This document shows, piece after piece, positions 11,928 through 20,790 of a stretch of DNA of 31,474 bases (positions within the stretch are counted from its first letter, which is position 1; every line of letters begins with the position of its first letter). The notes beneath the pieces are model-generated. The model had not been told where the DNA came from. It ran no database searches and was given only the letters and a program-made list of their open reading frames with translations. The stretch is from a virus: positions 1 to 31,474 of the IMG/VR virus record IMGVR_UViG_3300045918_000283; one strand, written 5' to 3'. Made by a program: the position numbers and the translations under genes.

Positions 11928-12894
11928 GTCAATTGATACGTTGATAGCAGAATGGATGGAGTTTCTGTTCATCCAGAAGGGTCACAAGGCCAGAGGAGTG
12001 GAACAGTACGAGAAAGTGGTGCGTGGATTCTTCCAGTGGCTTCGTGGGGCTGAATTAGACGAGGACCCATACAAGGTGTCACAGTCAGCTGTTAATGCAT
12101 GGCAGAGGGCTTTATTTTACGACAAGGGCAATATGTCCAACTCGACCAGAGCTATGAAACTATCCGCGCTCCGGTCTTTCTTTAGTTGGATGAAATACAC
12201 CGGCCTCATTATAGCCGAACCGACTGAAGGAGTACCTTCTCCGAAGATTCAGGAGAAGTTGCCACAGAAGTTCAGCGTGGAGGAGCTCCGGGCGATCTTC
12301 TCCGCTCCGGATCGCGGCAAACTGCAAGGCCTGCGAGATCTCGCTATCCTGATGACGCTCTATGCTGCCGGTCCTCGTGTTTCCGAACTATGCAACCTCG
12401 ACACAAGCAACGTCCACGACTCCGGCGGCGTGATCCGGCTGCACTTTCAGGATGGCAAGGGCGGCAAGGACCGGACCATCACCATCAGAGAGCGTCCGGC
12501 AAAGATTCTGCGTGAATGGCTTGTTGCCCGTTCCAATCTTCCCACAAATCACCGTGCCGTGTTTGTCCGGTTGCGTGGCCAGATGCATACCCGGCTCAGC
12601 GTAGATAGTGCCCAGGACATTCTGAAAAAACATGCTCGGTCAGTTGGCATCATTGATGCTGAAACCTTCGTACATAAGCTCCGTTCGACCTTCGCCAGCG
12701 ATCTCTATGACAGCGGTGATGAAGAATGCCCCCGCTGCCGCTGCAAGATTCACCACGTTGATCTGCTGATGGTGCAGCTGGCACTTGGCCATGAAGACCC
12801 GAAGACCACCATGCCATACATTGCGATCAGTGACCGACATCTACGCAAAACCAGCATTCCAAACCAGAGATTCAAAGAAATTGAGGAGGGATGA
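11917..12894 (+). CDS. Tyrosine recombinase with Cys-rich insert (phage integrase or Xer-like resolvase)
   Basis: 325 aa. N-terminal SAM-like domain about 5-105, catalytic domain about 115-310. Catalytic residues are Arg154 (AAGPRVSELCNL), Lys181/Lys184 (DGKGGKDR), His253 and Arg256 (HKLRSTFASDLY), His292 (LGHEDPKTT) and Tyr301. Between the HxxR helix and LGH, about 17 extra residues carry CPRCRCKIHH (271-280), an arrangement of three Cys and two His that could hold zinc; ordinary XerC/D and phage integrases lack it. It would integrate the phage or resolve multimers. It lies between the origin-like region and the late genes rather than at a phage end. The start overlaps the upstream gene and the end overlaps the Mor-like gene. 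Confidence 0.85.
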   Translation: MSTESIDTLIAEWMEFLFIQKGHKARGVEQYEKVVRGFFQWLRGAELDEDPYKVSQSAVNAWQRALFYDKGNMSNSTRAMKLSALRSFFSWMKYTGLIIAEPTEGVPSPKIQEKLPQKFSVEELRAIFSAPDRGKLQGLRDLAILMTLYAAGPRVSELCNLDTSNVHDSGGVIRLHFQDGKGGKDRTITIRERPAKILREWLVARSNLPTNHRAVFVRLRGQMHTRLSVDSAQDILKKHARSVGIIDAETFVHKLRSTFASDLYDSGDEECPRCRCKIHHVDLLMVQLALGHEDPKTTMPYIAISDRHLRKTSIPNQRFKEIEEG

Positions 12895-13166
12895 TGACCA
12901 GATCAGGTAATCAGGAGGCTGTAGAGGAACTTTTCGGTAGGTTGCAACGGGAATTCGGCAATATGGCCCCTCTAATCATCAAAGTGATGGTTGAAACGGT
13001 CGGCGGAATCCGTCTCACCTTCCCCGATTTGCAGGATTTGTATCGAGTAGAACGCAATCGGCGGCTTCGTAATGAGTTCACCGGCTTCAATTATGAAGAA
13101 TTGTCGATTAAATACCGGCTGAAATGTCGACAGGTACGGCGGATAATTCAGGGAGTAAACAGCTAA
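12891..13166 (+). CDS. Mor/C-like transcription activator
   Basis: 91 aa. GGIRLTFPDLQDLYRVERNR followed by RLRNEFTGFNYEEL and the helix-turn-helix SIKYRLKCRQVRRIIQ (about 72-88) is the Mor transcription-activator signature of Mu-like phages. There these proteins switch on middle or late promoters lacking good -35 boxes. Two ATG codons are in tandem (12891, 12894); the second is better spaced from GAGGAGGG. It overlaps the recombinase stop. It sits immediately before the packaging operon, and two downstream operons share a similar leader, so it is the likely late-gene switch. No Mu transposase accompanies it here. Confidence 0.85.
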   Translation: MMTRSGNQEAVEELFGRLQREFGNMAPLIIKVMVETVGGIRLTFPDLQDLYRVERNRRLRNEFTGFNYEELSIKYRLKCRQVRRIIQGVNS

Positions 13167-13173
13167 TCAAAGC

Positions 13174-13215
13174 GAAATAATGCCACACCCTGCCCGAATA
13201 AGACCTTGAAAGCTG
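13174..13215 (+). promoter_or_regulatory. Shared 42-bp leader upstream of the packaging operon (copy 1)
   Basis: 32 of 42 positions match, without gaps, the segment 20789-20830 upstream of the capsid operon. Best conserved are GAAATA(A/G)TGCC, CTGCCC and the end TTGAAAGCTG. In both places a GGAGGG ribosome site and an ATGGC start follow within 50-55 bp. Candidate binding site and promoter for the Mor-like activator. No convincing -10 box can be named. Confidence 0.5.
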
Positions 13216-13233
13216 ATATGAAGCCCTTCAGGA

Positions 13234-13251
13234 GTGAAAAAGTATTTTCAC
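13234..13251 (+). promoter_or_regulatory. RNA hairpin upstream of small terminase
   Basis: GTGAAAA (13234-13240) pairs with TTTTCAC (13245-13251) around a 4-base loop, directly before the GGAGGG ribosome site at 13254-13259. It may shape the 5' end of the packaging mRNA. It is not followed by a clean T-run suited to termination, although TTTTTT lies after the ribosome site. Confidence 0.35.
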
Positions 13252-13266
13252 CCGGAGGGTTTTTTA

Positions 13267-14052
13267 ATGGCAGATGACAAACAGCTCCGACTTGACGAAC
13301 TCCGCCTGCGTATCGACAGCGGCGAGCCTGGACTGCTCAGCGAATATGAACAACTCCGCGAAGAAATAAACGAAGACGCCCCTGATCCTATCTTTGAGCG
13401 CCTCTGTGTAAAAAAACGCACTTACACTATGACCGAAGCGGCCATTGAACAACGCCGCCGTGCCGGACAAACTTCACCCGGGCCATCAACCCCCGAAGGC
13501 AAAGCCGCCAGCCGCATGAACGCATGGAAACACGGCCTTCATGCCCGCACCCGCATACTCAACCTTGGCAAACCCTGCAAATCAACCTGTCCGCAGTACC
13601 CCTGCGTTCTGGTCGATGACGGCGCCACTCGTCCCGGTCAGCAATGCCTCGACAAGGAATACATGCTCTCCTGCGTCGAAGCTGTTTCACGGGCTGTAAG
13701 CAGTGGCGACCTCAACGCCCTGAAAGACGTTGTATCATTGCAGATAGGTCAATCACTTCAAGTAATAGATGAACTTCAGAGCAGCATCCTTGAGCATGGC
13801 GTCTACATGAAGGATGAGAAGATGGACAAGAACGGCAAAGTGATCGGCTACGCTCTCAAGCCGAATCCGTCCCTGCTGGCTCTGGCCAATCTGCTTAAAG
13901 CCGTCGGCGTCACCATGCCGGACTTCATGATCTCCCCTGCCGCACTGGAGAAAAAGAAAACCGACGATACCGCAGCCGCTACAATTGCCGATATTTTCCG
14001 CAACGCTGGCAATGCTCTGGCACAGGCCAAGAAACAGAGTCCCGCTGAATGA
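13267..14052 (+). CDS. Terminase small subunit-like protein
   Basis: 261 aa from ATG 13267, with CGGAGGG ahead of it. The N-terminal helical region (LDELRLRIDSGEPGLLSEYE) is followed by TPEGKAASRMNAWKHGLHAR (about 75-94), a motif frequent in small-terminase-like phage proteins encoded just before the large subunit. CKSTCPQYPC (about 107-116) adds a possible metal site. The small subunit binds packaging DNA and regulates the ATPase. The assignment leans on position and the KHGL motif, since this family is divergent. It overlaps the large subunit start (ATGATG). Confidence 0.65.
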   Translation: MADDKQLRLDELRLRIDSGEPGLLSEYEQLREEINEDAPDPIFERLCVKKRTYTMTEAAIEQRRRAGQTSPGPSTPEGKAASRMNAWKHGLHARTRILNLGKPCKSTCPQYPCVLVDDGATRPGQQCLDKEYMLSCVEAVSRAVSSGDLNALKDVVSLQIGQSLQVIDELQSSILEHGVYMKDEKMDKNGKVIGYALKPNPSLLALANLLKAVGVTMPDFMISPAALEKKKTDDTAAATIADIFRNAGNALAQAKKQSPAE

Positions 14053-15827
14053 TGCTCGCCCAGGTTGATCATATTGCCGACCTCGGCAAAACGATCATCG
14101 TACCCGAAGCTACTTTCGAGCACATGCTACAGGCACTCGACTGGACGTGGCACCAGATCGCCCGGAAAGAGTTTCCAAAACCTTTCACTTCACTGGAAGA
14201 GTTCCAACTTGCCATCATCTGCAATGATCCGGTGCTCTGGTGTGCCGCTTTCCTGCGTAATCCCGACGAACCGGAACGCCCCTGGACGTATTGGGACTAT
14301 CAGGAAGAATCAATCCGCTACAACGGCAACACCCTGCACGAATGCGGCGCCGAGGTTGGCAAAACCCGCGAGATCATCGGCTATATCCTGCACAAGGCCT
14401 TTAACGTATCGAACGGCAGCGGCCTTGTTACCGCTCCGATGACCATTCACCTGCTGGAAATCATCGACAGCATCGCCGAACAGCTCAACCATAATCCCAT
14501 GCTCGGCAAGGCGTTGGTACTCCACCGCAAGCAGCCGCACCACCACCTCAAGTTTGCCAATGGCTTCAAGGTCGATTTCCGTCCGACCGGTCACGATGGC
14601 GAAGCGCTGCGCGGGGTCCACGTTTCTACCTTCGCCATGTTTGACGAATCCGCCAAGGCCAAGAACCCCGACATCTTTAAGGAGTTCTGGCGAGCCAGTA
14701 AACCGGGTTGCGTCCACAAGCTCTATAGCACCCCCGATGGTGACCGCTCCACGGTCTTTTACCGCCTCTGCCAGAAAGCAGAAGGGAAACTGAAGGAAGA
14801 TGAAAACGGCGGAGATGCCGGAATCAAAAACCTTTCCTTCCATAAATTCCACTGGTCAAAAGAGTTGATGCCAGCCCCGTTCTGGACACTCGAGCGGCGC
14901 CGCTTTTATATCGAACAGTACGGCGGAGAAGATTCTCCCGGCTTTCAGCAGAACGTGCTCGGCAACTGGGGCGACCCTGAAAACAGCGTCTTCCCTTGGT
15001 ATCAGTTTCAGCGCCTGTTGCACGATATCCCTGAATATCGTTGCCTCAAGATTCTGGTGGATGAGTCACACGCCGAAGTCAGCATCTACGGTTACGATCT
15101 AGCCGCGCCGGTGGTTGATGGCGCAAAGGGCAAGCCCGAACCGGTCACCATCTGCGACAAGCGCATCAGCAAGCATGGCTTCGACATCAAGGCTGAGATC
15201 AAGGCGTTCTTTGATCCTCTTCCCGGTCTCTGCTTCGGCGGTGCCGACCTTGGCTTTTCACAAGACCCGACCGAGATTTACGTCAAACTGATTTATGGGA
15301 AAACACACCGCCTGATTGCCCGTGTCCAGTTGAAGGGTGTCACATACGATATGCAGGCCGAAGCTGTTGACGCCCTGGATGATCTCTTTGACGGTGGCAA
15401 GAATAAAATGGGCTGGGGTCTTGACTTTGGTAACGCCGGATCAGCCGTTGTTCATAACCTTCAAGGGCAGGAGCAGTACGCCGCCAAAGATTATGAAGGC
15501 CGGCTGACCGGTTATCAGTTCGGCGCCGCTTATGATGCCGTCAGTGAAGAAGGTGAAAACATCATCGACAAGAAGAGCGGGAAGCCGATCAGACTGTCAG
15601 CGAAGGAACTCTCCACTGACCTGCTCACTGCTAAAATGCAGCGGGTGGAGCTGCAGTACCCGTACGATCCGGACATCATGCTCTATTACCCGAGTCACAC
15701 CTACCGCAACGGCCAGAGCCGCCGTATCTACAAAGACATTGACGACCACGCCATTGATGCTGACCGCGTATTGACACTTCGGGTCGTATTGCCGGGCGAA
15801 ACCGCTGAAGACCTATTTGCATGTTGA
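14049..15827 (+). CDS. terL: Terminase large subunit
   Basis: 592 aa. The N-terminal packaging ATPase has a variant Walker A CGAEVGKTR (99-107) and Walker B TFAMFDES with Asp199-Glu200. The C-terminal RNase H-like nuclease has Asp401 (GGADLGFSQDPT), Asp460 (GWGLDFGNAG) and an acidic cluster near 573-580 (DIDDHAIDAD). Such enzymes cut concatemeric phage DNA and pump it into the prohead through the portal, whose gene follows after 10 bp. Length is typical. The Walker A lacks the usual Arg-rich beginning (GRRxGKT) but retains GKT, as in Mu gp28-like terminases. Confidence 0.9.
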   Translation: MMLAQVDHIADLGKTIIVPEATFEHMLQALDWTWHQIARKEFPKPFTSLEEFQLAIICNDPVLWCAAFLRNPDEPERPWTYWDYQEESIRYNGNTLHECGAEVGKTREIIGYILHKAFNVSNGSGLVTAPMTIHLLEIIDSIAEQLNHNPMLGKALVLHRKQPHHHLKFANGFKVDFRPTGHDGEALRGVHVSTFAMFDESAKAKNPDIFKEFWRASKPGCVHKLYSTPDGDRSTVFYRLCQKAEGKLKEDENGGDAGIKNLSFHKFHWSKELMPAPFWTLERRRFYIEQYGGEDSPGFQQNVLGNWGDPENSVFPWYQFQRLLHDIPEYRCLKILVDESHAEVSIYGYDLAAPVVDGAKGKPEPVTICDKRISKHGFDIKAEIKAFFDPLPGLCFGGADLGFSQDPTEIYVKLIYGKTHRLIARVQLKGVTYDMQAEAVDALDDLFDGGKNKMGWGLDFGNAGSAVVHNLQGQEQYAAKDYEGRLTGYQFGAAYDAVSEEGENIIDKKSGKPIRLSAKELSTDLLTAKMQRVELQYPYDPDIMLYYPSHTYRNGQSRRIYKDIDDHAIDADRVLTLRVVLPGETAEDLFAC

Positions 15828-15837
15828 AGGAGCACCA

Positions 15838-18201
15838 ATGAAACTATTCGGTTTTGAAATAGGCAGGGCTAAAGCGGCGGATATAGCCACCCGCACCCAA
15901 TACTTTCCAGCCGCCGGTCAAGGACCAATGACGCCCTGGTTCCAGGACTATTATCTGCGTAAAGTTTCCGGGGATTTTTACGAGGCGCTGCGTGAAGGTA
16001 TCCCGATCATTGATTCTGCAATCCGCCGTCTGATTTCTCTCAATGGCACGGTCAAGATCATCGGAGACAATGCCGCCCTGGTGAAAGAATTGGAAGATTT
16101 CTGCCTTAACGTACCGGTCAATGATCATCAGAAGGGCATTCATGCGTTTCTGGAAAACTTCAGCAACGAAGTATTTGAGCAGGGCTTTGCCGTGCCGGAG
16201 TTTTTGGCAACCGCCGCGCTTGACGACATCGCCGGCCTGCGGGTGCCTGATTCAAAACAGATCATCTTCCGCCGTAACGACAGCGGAGCTACTGAGCCGT
16301 GGTATCGCTACATCAACACCTTTCTGCCCGCCTCGGTAACCCGCTATCAGTCGCCCAATACTCTGGCAGAGCGGATTATCAACGCCACCTATAACCAGGC
16401 GCTCTACATCAACAGCGGCTGGGAAGTGAAGCTGAATCCTGCAAATAAAATGTATTTCAGCATCAATAACGAAAACTCCGACCCATACGGCGTCTCGTTG
16501 ATGCGTTCCATGGAATTCTGTTCCAAGTTGCTTATGACTATGCAAAACAGCGTCAGCAACTCATGGGAACGCTTCGGCGACCCCTCTTATCACGTCAAAT
16601 ACAAAACCAATAAAAAGGATTTGGGGGGCGATACCCTCGAATCACGCCGCACGGTAATACAGAACAATTTTGACTCGGCAATCAGGGCGAAACGCTCCGG
16701 TAAAAGTGCCGATTTTGTCACCGCTATTAGTGCAGATGCTGATATGGAAATCACCGTTATTGGTGCCGATGGTCATATTCTTGATTTGGAGATGCCCGCA
16801 CAGCATGTGCTGGAACAGATCGTCAGTAAAACCGGTTTGCCAGCGTGGATGCTCGGTATCGGTGGCAAAACCGTGCAGGGGATGGCCGCGCTGGAAGTTG
16901 AAGCCGCGCTGCAGGATGCCAAAATCAGACAACTTGCCATGCTGCCGGAACTGATACGCCTCTTCTCTATCGTCTTGAAAATGCGTGGCCGGACATGGAA
17001 GAACATTACCACCAGCCTTGATAAACCGGGTGACTGGGGCATTGTCTTTGAAACTCCAAACCTACGCGACCTTGTTGCCCAGGCACAGGCCCGCTTCCTT
17101 AATGCCCAGGCTGACCAAATGGGGAGCGCGGCTACACTCAGCAATCAGGCCTCGCTCCCCGTTACCATTCCCCCTGCTAAAAAATCAGCCTGCGGATGCG
17201 GTTCAACCCAGCATTCAAAATCCACCATTCAAAATTCTAAGGAATCCCGCCCTTTCCCCTGGGACCAGCTCGACCAGATTGAAACCGGCTATGAAAACCG
17301 TTTGAAAGTTGACTGGCAGGAGCTGGCCACCAAGATCTTTATAATTTCAAAGCTCGATCCGACCAGCCTTGCCCTTGGCATGGTGAAAACTCCAGGCGAT
17401 GAAGTATTCACCTTCACCGTAGAGCAACGAGCCGCAATCTTTGCCGAGATGGAAAGTTATCTGGGCAGTTACACCCCCGACAATCCGGATTCCCCACTCA
17501 AGTCCTATTATGGGGAAGCGTACAGCTCCGGCCTTATTCAGGCCGCTAACCTGATCGGCAACGAGCGCCCCATACTGGACATCATCAAAAATCAGCAGAT
17601 TTATAACGAGCTGGTCAAGACCGGCTTTCAACTGGTGAAAGATAACGCCACGCTGGCGATCCGCGACAAGATCATCACTGAAATGCAGGCTCACACCATC
17701 GCCGGAACTAACCCGCTTAACGTGGCCGAGCGTTTGAATAAACTGTTTGGCGATCAGAACAGCAGCTGGGAGAGATTGGCGCGTAGTGAAATGGGTATGG
17801 CTGCCGAAAGTGCCAAGATTGATGAATGGAAACAGTGCGAGATAAAGCGGGTTGAATTCGTATGCGCCCCCGATGCCTGTCCGATCTGCCTTGCCCTTGC
17901 GGGAGAGTACGATATCGACAAGGCCCCAATTCCGGGTAAATCCACCCACCCACGCGACCGGTGCAGTTTGCGTCCGGCAGCCAGTGAGGCAAAACATGTT
18001 CTTATCACGGAAACAAAAACGGCTGATCAGGTACAACCGACGATTAATCTCACCCCTGAAATCAAAATCGCCATGCCTCCCATGGAAGTGAATGTGAAGG
18101 TTGAACAACCGAAACAACGCCCCCCCGGGAAAGTGAAATTTATCAGAGACGCGGACGGAGACATAATCTCCGCCGAAACCATACACGAAGAGGAGAATTA
18201 A
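15838..18201 (+). CDS. Portal protein fused to MuF/SPP1 gp7-type minor head protein
   Basis: 787 aa from ATG 15838 (AAGGAGC spaced 5). Residues about 1-430 resemble Mu gp29/DUF935-type portals (WFQDYYLRKVSGDFYEALREGIPIIDSAIRRL; later KTGLPAWMLGIGGKTVQGMAALE). A linker about 445-475 (KKSACGCGSTQHSKSTIQNS) is low in complexity at DNA level. Residues about 600-710 match the MuF/gp7 minor head domain (LARSEMGMAAESAKIDEW, CAPDACPICLALAGEYD, HPRDRCSLRP). The C-terminal tail contains a proline-rich, charged stretch. The portal forms the ring through which DNA passes; the MuF protein lies inside the head. In Mu and SPP1 these are two genes, so the fusion is notable. Confidence 0.85.
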   Translation: MKLFGFEIGRAKAADIATRTQYFPAAGQGPMTPWFQDYYLRKVSGDFYEALREGIPIIDSAIRRLISLNGTVKIIGDNAALVKELEDFCLNVPVNDHQKGIHAFLENFSNEVFEQGFAVPEFLATAALDDIAGLRVPDSKQIIFRRNDSGATEPWYRYINTFLPASVTRYQSPNTLAERIINATYNQALYINSGWEVKLNPANKMYFSINNENSDPYGVSLMRSMEFCSKLLMTMQNSVSNSWERFGDPSYHVKYKTNKKDLGGDTLESRRTVIQNNFDSAIRAKRSGKSADFVTAISADADMEITVIGADGHILDLEMPAQHVLEQIVSKTGLPAWMLGIGGKTVQGMAALEVEAALQDAKIRQLAMLPELIRLFSIVLKMRGRTWKNITTSLDKPGDWGIVFETPNLRDLVAQAQARFLNAQADQMGSAATLSNQASLPVTIPPAKKSACGCGSTQHSKSTIQNSKESRPFPWDQLDQIETGYENRLKVDWQELATKIFIISKLDPTSLALGMVKTPGDEVFTFTVEQRAAIFAEMESYLGSYTPDNPDSPLKSYYGEAYSSGLIQAANLIGNERPILDIIKNQQIYNELVKTGFQLVKDNATLAIRDKIITEMQAHTIAGTNPLNVAERLNKLFGDQNSSWERLARSEMGMAAESAKIDEWKQCEIKRVEFVCAPDACPICLALAGEYDIDKAPIPGKSTHPRDRCSLRPAASEAKHVLITETKTADQVQPTINLTPEIKIAMPPMEVNVKVEQPKQRPPGKVKFIRDADGDIISAETIHEEEN

Positions 18202-18203
18202 TC

Positions 18204-18584
18204 ATGTCAGTCGTCTACAGCACCACCCTTAAAAATGCCCGTCTGGATGCCATCACCGCCGCAATCGGAGCCAGTGGCTTTCTGGTTATCGGTACAGCCG
18301 CACTTGCCGCGCCCGCTACCGGGATTCTGGCAAAAATCCCGCTTTCCGCCACTGCTGCCGCTGCCGCCGCTGCCGGAGTATTAACCCTCAACGGCCTGCC
18401 GCTTTCGGTCTCTGCTTCAGCTGGCGGAACAGCCGCCAAGGCTGAACTCTGGACCGCTGCCAATGCCGCCGTTGCTACCGGCCTGACGGTTGGAACTTCA
18501 GCTACAGATGTCATCATCGGCACCACAACCATTGCCAACGGCAATACTGTGCAGGCCACAGCTGCTACTATTACTCACGGGTAA
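18204..18584 (+). CDS. Ala/Thr-rich putative head or decoration protein
   Basis: 126 aa, GAGGAGAATTAATC before the ATG. The start TTLKNARLDAITAAIGASG is a common opening of phage proteins encoded next to portal or capsid genes; the rest is rich in Ala, Thr and Gly (SATAAAAAAAGVLTLNG) with beta character and no Cys. Probably a virion surface or decoration component, inferred from place and composition only. Confidence 0.55.
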   Translation: MSVVYSTTLKNARLDAITAAIGASGFLVIGTAALAAPATGILAKIPLSATAAAAAAAGVLTLNGLPLSVSASAGGTAAKAELWTAANAAVATGLTVGTSATDVIIGTTTIANGNTVQATAATITHG

Positions 18585-18590
18585 CGGGCT

Positions 18591-19526
18591 ATGTCCGGAA
18601 TTACTCACGCAGATGCCGCAGATGGCACTTTCAGTGGAACTGGCGCCACTAACTGGGCGAAAGATCATGTCGTTAATGATCTGTCTTTCTCCGGCATCTT
18701 TGATGGCGCTAAACAGACTGTTGCCTGTTCACATAACAGTACAGCAATAACCATCACAGCATCAGTAATTGAATGCACCACGGACGGAGACAGTGACCAG
18801 GATTTACTTGTTCTGCCTGCTGGTGCCGATGGGCAGATGGTATTTGTGCATGTCAAATCATGCGGCAACATTAACGATCAGTTTGCTATCAGCGCGACCT
18901 TTACCGATGGTTCAACATTATTCACATTCGGCAGGCATCCAAAGGGTAAGGGCGCTTTTCTAGTTTACTCAACTACTGCTACCGCTGGATGGGCAATGGT
19001 GTCTTTGAATGACACAGTAAATAATCGAAGTACCAATTTTTCAACAGCAGATCAATCACCCGCAGTCACACGGACATATATAACTGGCTCTCAACTGCTG
19101 GCCCCGCCTACCGGATGGAAAGTCGGCACGATGTTCCGTTGGACGGTATTTATATCAAAGACTGCGGCAGGGACAACCGCGCCTATATTTGATCTTGCGT
19201 TTGGTACACTCGGCACAACTGGGGATACAGCAAGGGTGACTCTTACGGGGGCTGTTACAACCGCACTAGCCGATACTGCTATGGTAACTATTACTGGCGT
19301 TGTACGTGGCCCTGTAGCGGCAGGTTCAGCAACTACTATTGTCACCGGAACGATGCAGATAGCCAACAATTTATCATTCACCACTGGGTTCAAAACGCAA
19401 GTTATCAACGCTGACTCAGCCGGGTTCGATATAACAGCCGCCACCAGTTGTGGTTTATGCTGTACTCCCGGTACTTCATCAGCTTGGACTATTCATCAAG
19501 TAACTGCGGAGTCGCTGAATACCTAA
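18591..19526 (+). CDS. Putative beta-rich virion protein
   Basis: 311 aa, beginning 7 bp after the previous stop; no strong ribosome site, so translation may be coupled. Rich in Thr, Ser, Gly and Ala with hydrophobic alternation typical of beta-sandwich or fibre proteins. A segment GTMFRWTVFISKTAAGT with FDLAFGTLGTTGDTA resembles receptor-binding or head-fibre domains in general style. Two Cys pairs (SCGLCC) lie near the C-terminus. No family recognised. It sits between a decoration-like gene and the repeat protein, so a head-fibre role is plausible. Confidence 0.5.
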   Translation: MSGITHADAADGTFSGTGATNWAKDHVVNDLSFSGIFDGAKQTVACSHNSTAITITASVIECTTDGDSDQDLLVLPAGADGQMVFVHVKSCGNINDQFAISATFTDGSTLFTFGRHPKGKGAFLVYSTTATAGWAMVSLNDTVNNRSTNFSTADQSPAVTRTYITGSQLLAPPTGWKVGTMFRWTVFISKTAAGTTAPIFDLAFGTLGTTGDTARVTLTGAVTTALADTAMVTITGVVRGPVAAGSATTIVTGTMQIANNLSFTTGFKTQVINADSAGFDITAATSCGLCCTPGTSSAWTIHQVTAESLNT

Positions 19527-19539
19527 CAGGAGGTAGTAC

Positions 19540-20790
19540 ATGGCTACCTCTTTTTATGGTGGTAACTTTTATGGTGGGGAGTTTTATAACTCGGGCGGCG
19601 GGACTATATCCGCCACCCTCGCCACTACGGAAGCACCGGATGTTGTCTCTGTCACATCCGGCGTCATCGACTCCGCTACCCTGGCCACCACCGAAGCACC
19701 AGACACCGTTGCTGTAACCGCTGCCGCCATTGATGGTCTGACCCTCGCCACTACAGAAGCGCCAGACGTGCTTTCAGCCTCTGTCACTGTAACTTCAGCG
19801 GTAACTTTGACACTGGCCACCACTGAGGCACCTGACACGGTGGCGGTCTCCGGCAACATCATCAATTCTGCCACTCTGGCAACTACAGAGGCACCCGACA
19901 CGGTTTCGGCAAGCGGCAAGGTTATCAACTCCGCTACCCTTGCTACTACCGAAGCCCCGGATGTTGTCGCCGTCACCGCTGCCGCCATAGATTCACTGAC
20001 TCTGACAACAACGGAAGCGCCCGACGTCCTCGCCGCCACCGTCAACGTCACCTCAAATATTACCCTTGCGCTGGCCACCACCGAAGCACCCGACACTGTA
20101 TCAATCTCCGGCAACGTCATAAATTCCGCCGCCCTTGCCACTACGGAAGCGCCTGATACCGTCGCTGTTACTGCCGCTGCCATTGATGCTCTTACACTGG
20201 CAACTACAGAAGCCCCTGACGTATTGGCGGCAAACGTCGCTGTCGATTCTGCAATATCCCTGGCACTGGCAACTACTGAGGCCCCTGATACGGTGTCGGT
20301 CTCCGGATCCGTCATCAATACCGCCACTCTCGCTACAACCGAAGCCCCGGACAGCATAACAGTCTCGCTCGACGTCATTGTATCGGCGGCACTCGCCACT
20401 ACGGAAAGCCCCGATACAGTTACCGTGGCCGCCGGAGTTTACAGCGGCATAGTCGCCACTCTTGCCACTACTGAGGCTCCGGATATTGTCAGCGTCACGG
20501 CGGATGTTTCCGGCCAGCCGGAGCAACTACTCTTCACTGGTGGTATCCCATCCGGCCGCCGGATGTTGCCAAAGCCTCAACAGGCACCCGTTCCGGCACA
20601 GATGCGTGTCTCTGAAACGCCTGACCGGGTATCTGTCATTGCCGAAGTATCGCACCCTGTAACTATCTCTATCGTTGAAGCCCCTGACGGCATTGCTGCT
20701 GCCGTTGATGTTATCGACCTGGCAGAAATTAAAAAGTGGCGCCGCCGCAGAGATGAAGAAGCTATCGCCCGTTTTTTATTAGCTGCGTGA
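19540..20790 (+). CDS. Tandem-repeat virion protein (LATTEAPD repeats)
   Basis: 416 aa with ACAGGAGGTAG before the ATG. After MATSFYGGNFYGGEFYNSGGG come about 14 copies of a 20-24 residue unit, consensus (A/L)TLATTEAPDxVxVxxxxI, then two or three decayed copies (SETPDRVSV, VEAPDGIAA). Units are ordered in a higher-order set of three (AVTAAAID type, VLAA..VTS type, S.SGNVIN type) repeated about three times. This implies unit-block duplication. The tail ends basic (KKWRRRRDEEAIARFLLAA). Alternating hydrophobics predict a stack of short beta strands, suited to an elongated fibre or a bacterial-Ig-like adhesive rod. Similar EAPD-repeat proteins occur in other phages; function unproven. Confidence 0.7.
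   Translation: MATSFYGGNFYGGEFYNSGGGTISATLATTEAPDVVSVTSGVIDSATLATTEAPDTVAVTAAAIDGLTLATTEAPDVLSASVTVTSAVTLTLATTEAPDTVAVSGNIINSATLATTEAPDTVSASGKVINSATLATTEAPDVVAVTAAAIDSLTLTTTEAPDVLAATVNVTSNITLALATTEAPDTVSISGNVINSAALATTEAPDTVAVTAAAIDALTLATTEAPDVLAANVAVDSAISLALATTEAPDTVSVSGSVINTATLATTEAPDSITVSLDVIVSAALATTESPDTVTVAAGVYSGIVATLATTEAPDIVSVTADVSGQPEQLLFTGGIPSGRRMLPKPQQAPVPAQMRVSETPDRVSVIAEVSHPVTISIVEAPDGIAAAVDVIDLAEIKKWRRRRDEEAIARFLLAA

Noticed and set aside
11917-12894. The second tyrosine recombinase as another integron integrase
   Set aside because: It lacks the IntI-specific segment between Lys and HxxR and has a different Cys-rich insert after HxxR.
12891-13166. A Mu-type transposable phage, suggested by the Mor-like gene and gp29/MuF-like head genes
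   Set aside because: No MuA/MuB-like transposase is in the window and the tail module is siphovirus-like; the Mu-like parts are modular borrowings.
17347-18186. 279-aa minus-strand open frame under the portal-MuF gene
   Set aside because: Antisense to the MuF domain motifs; no neighbours on that strand.
19584-20399. 271-aa open frame on the minus strand under the repeat protein
   Set aside because: It mirrors the repeat period of the + strand gene (repeated SGASVVA) and arises from biased third positions; there is no ribosome site.
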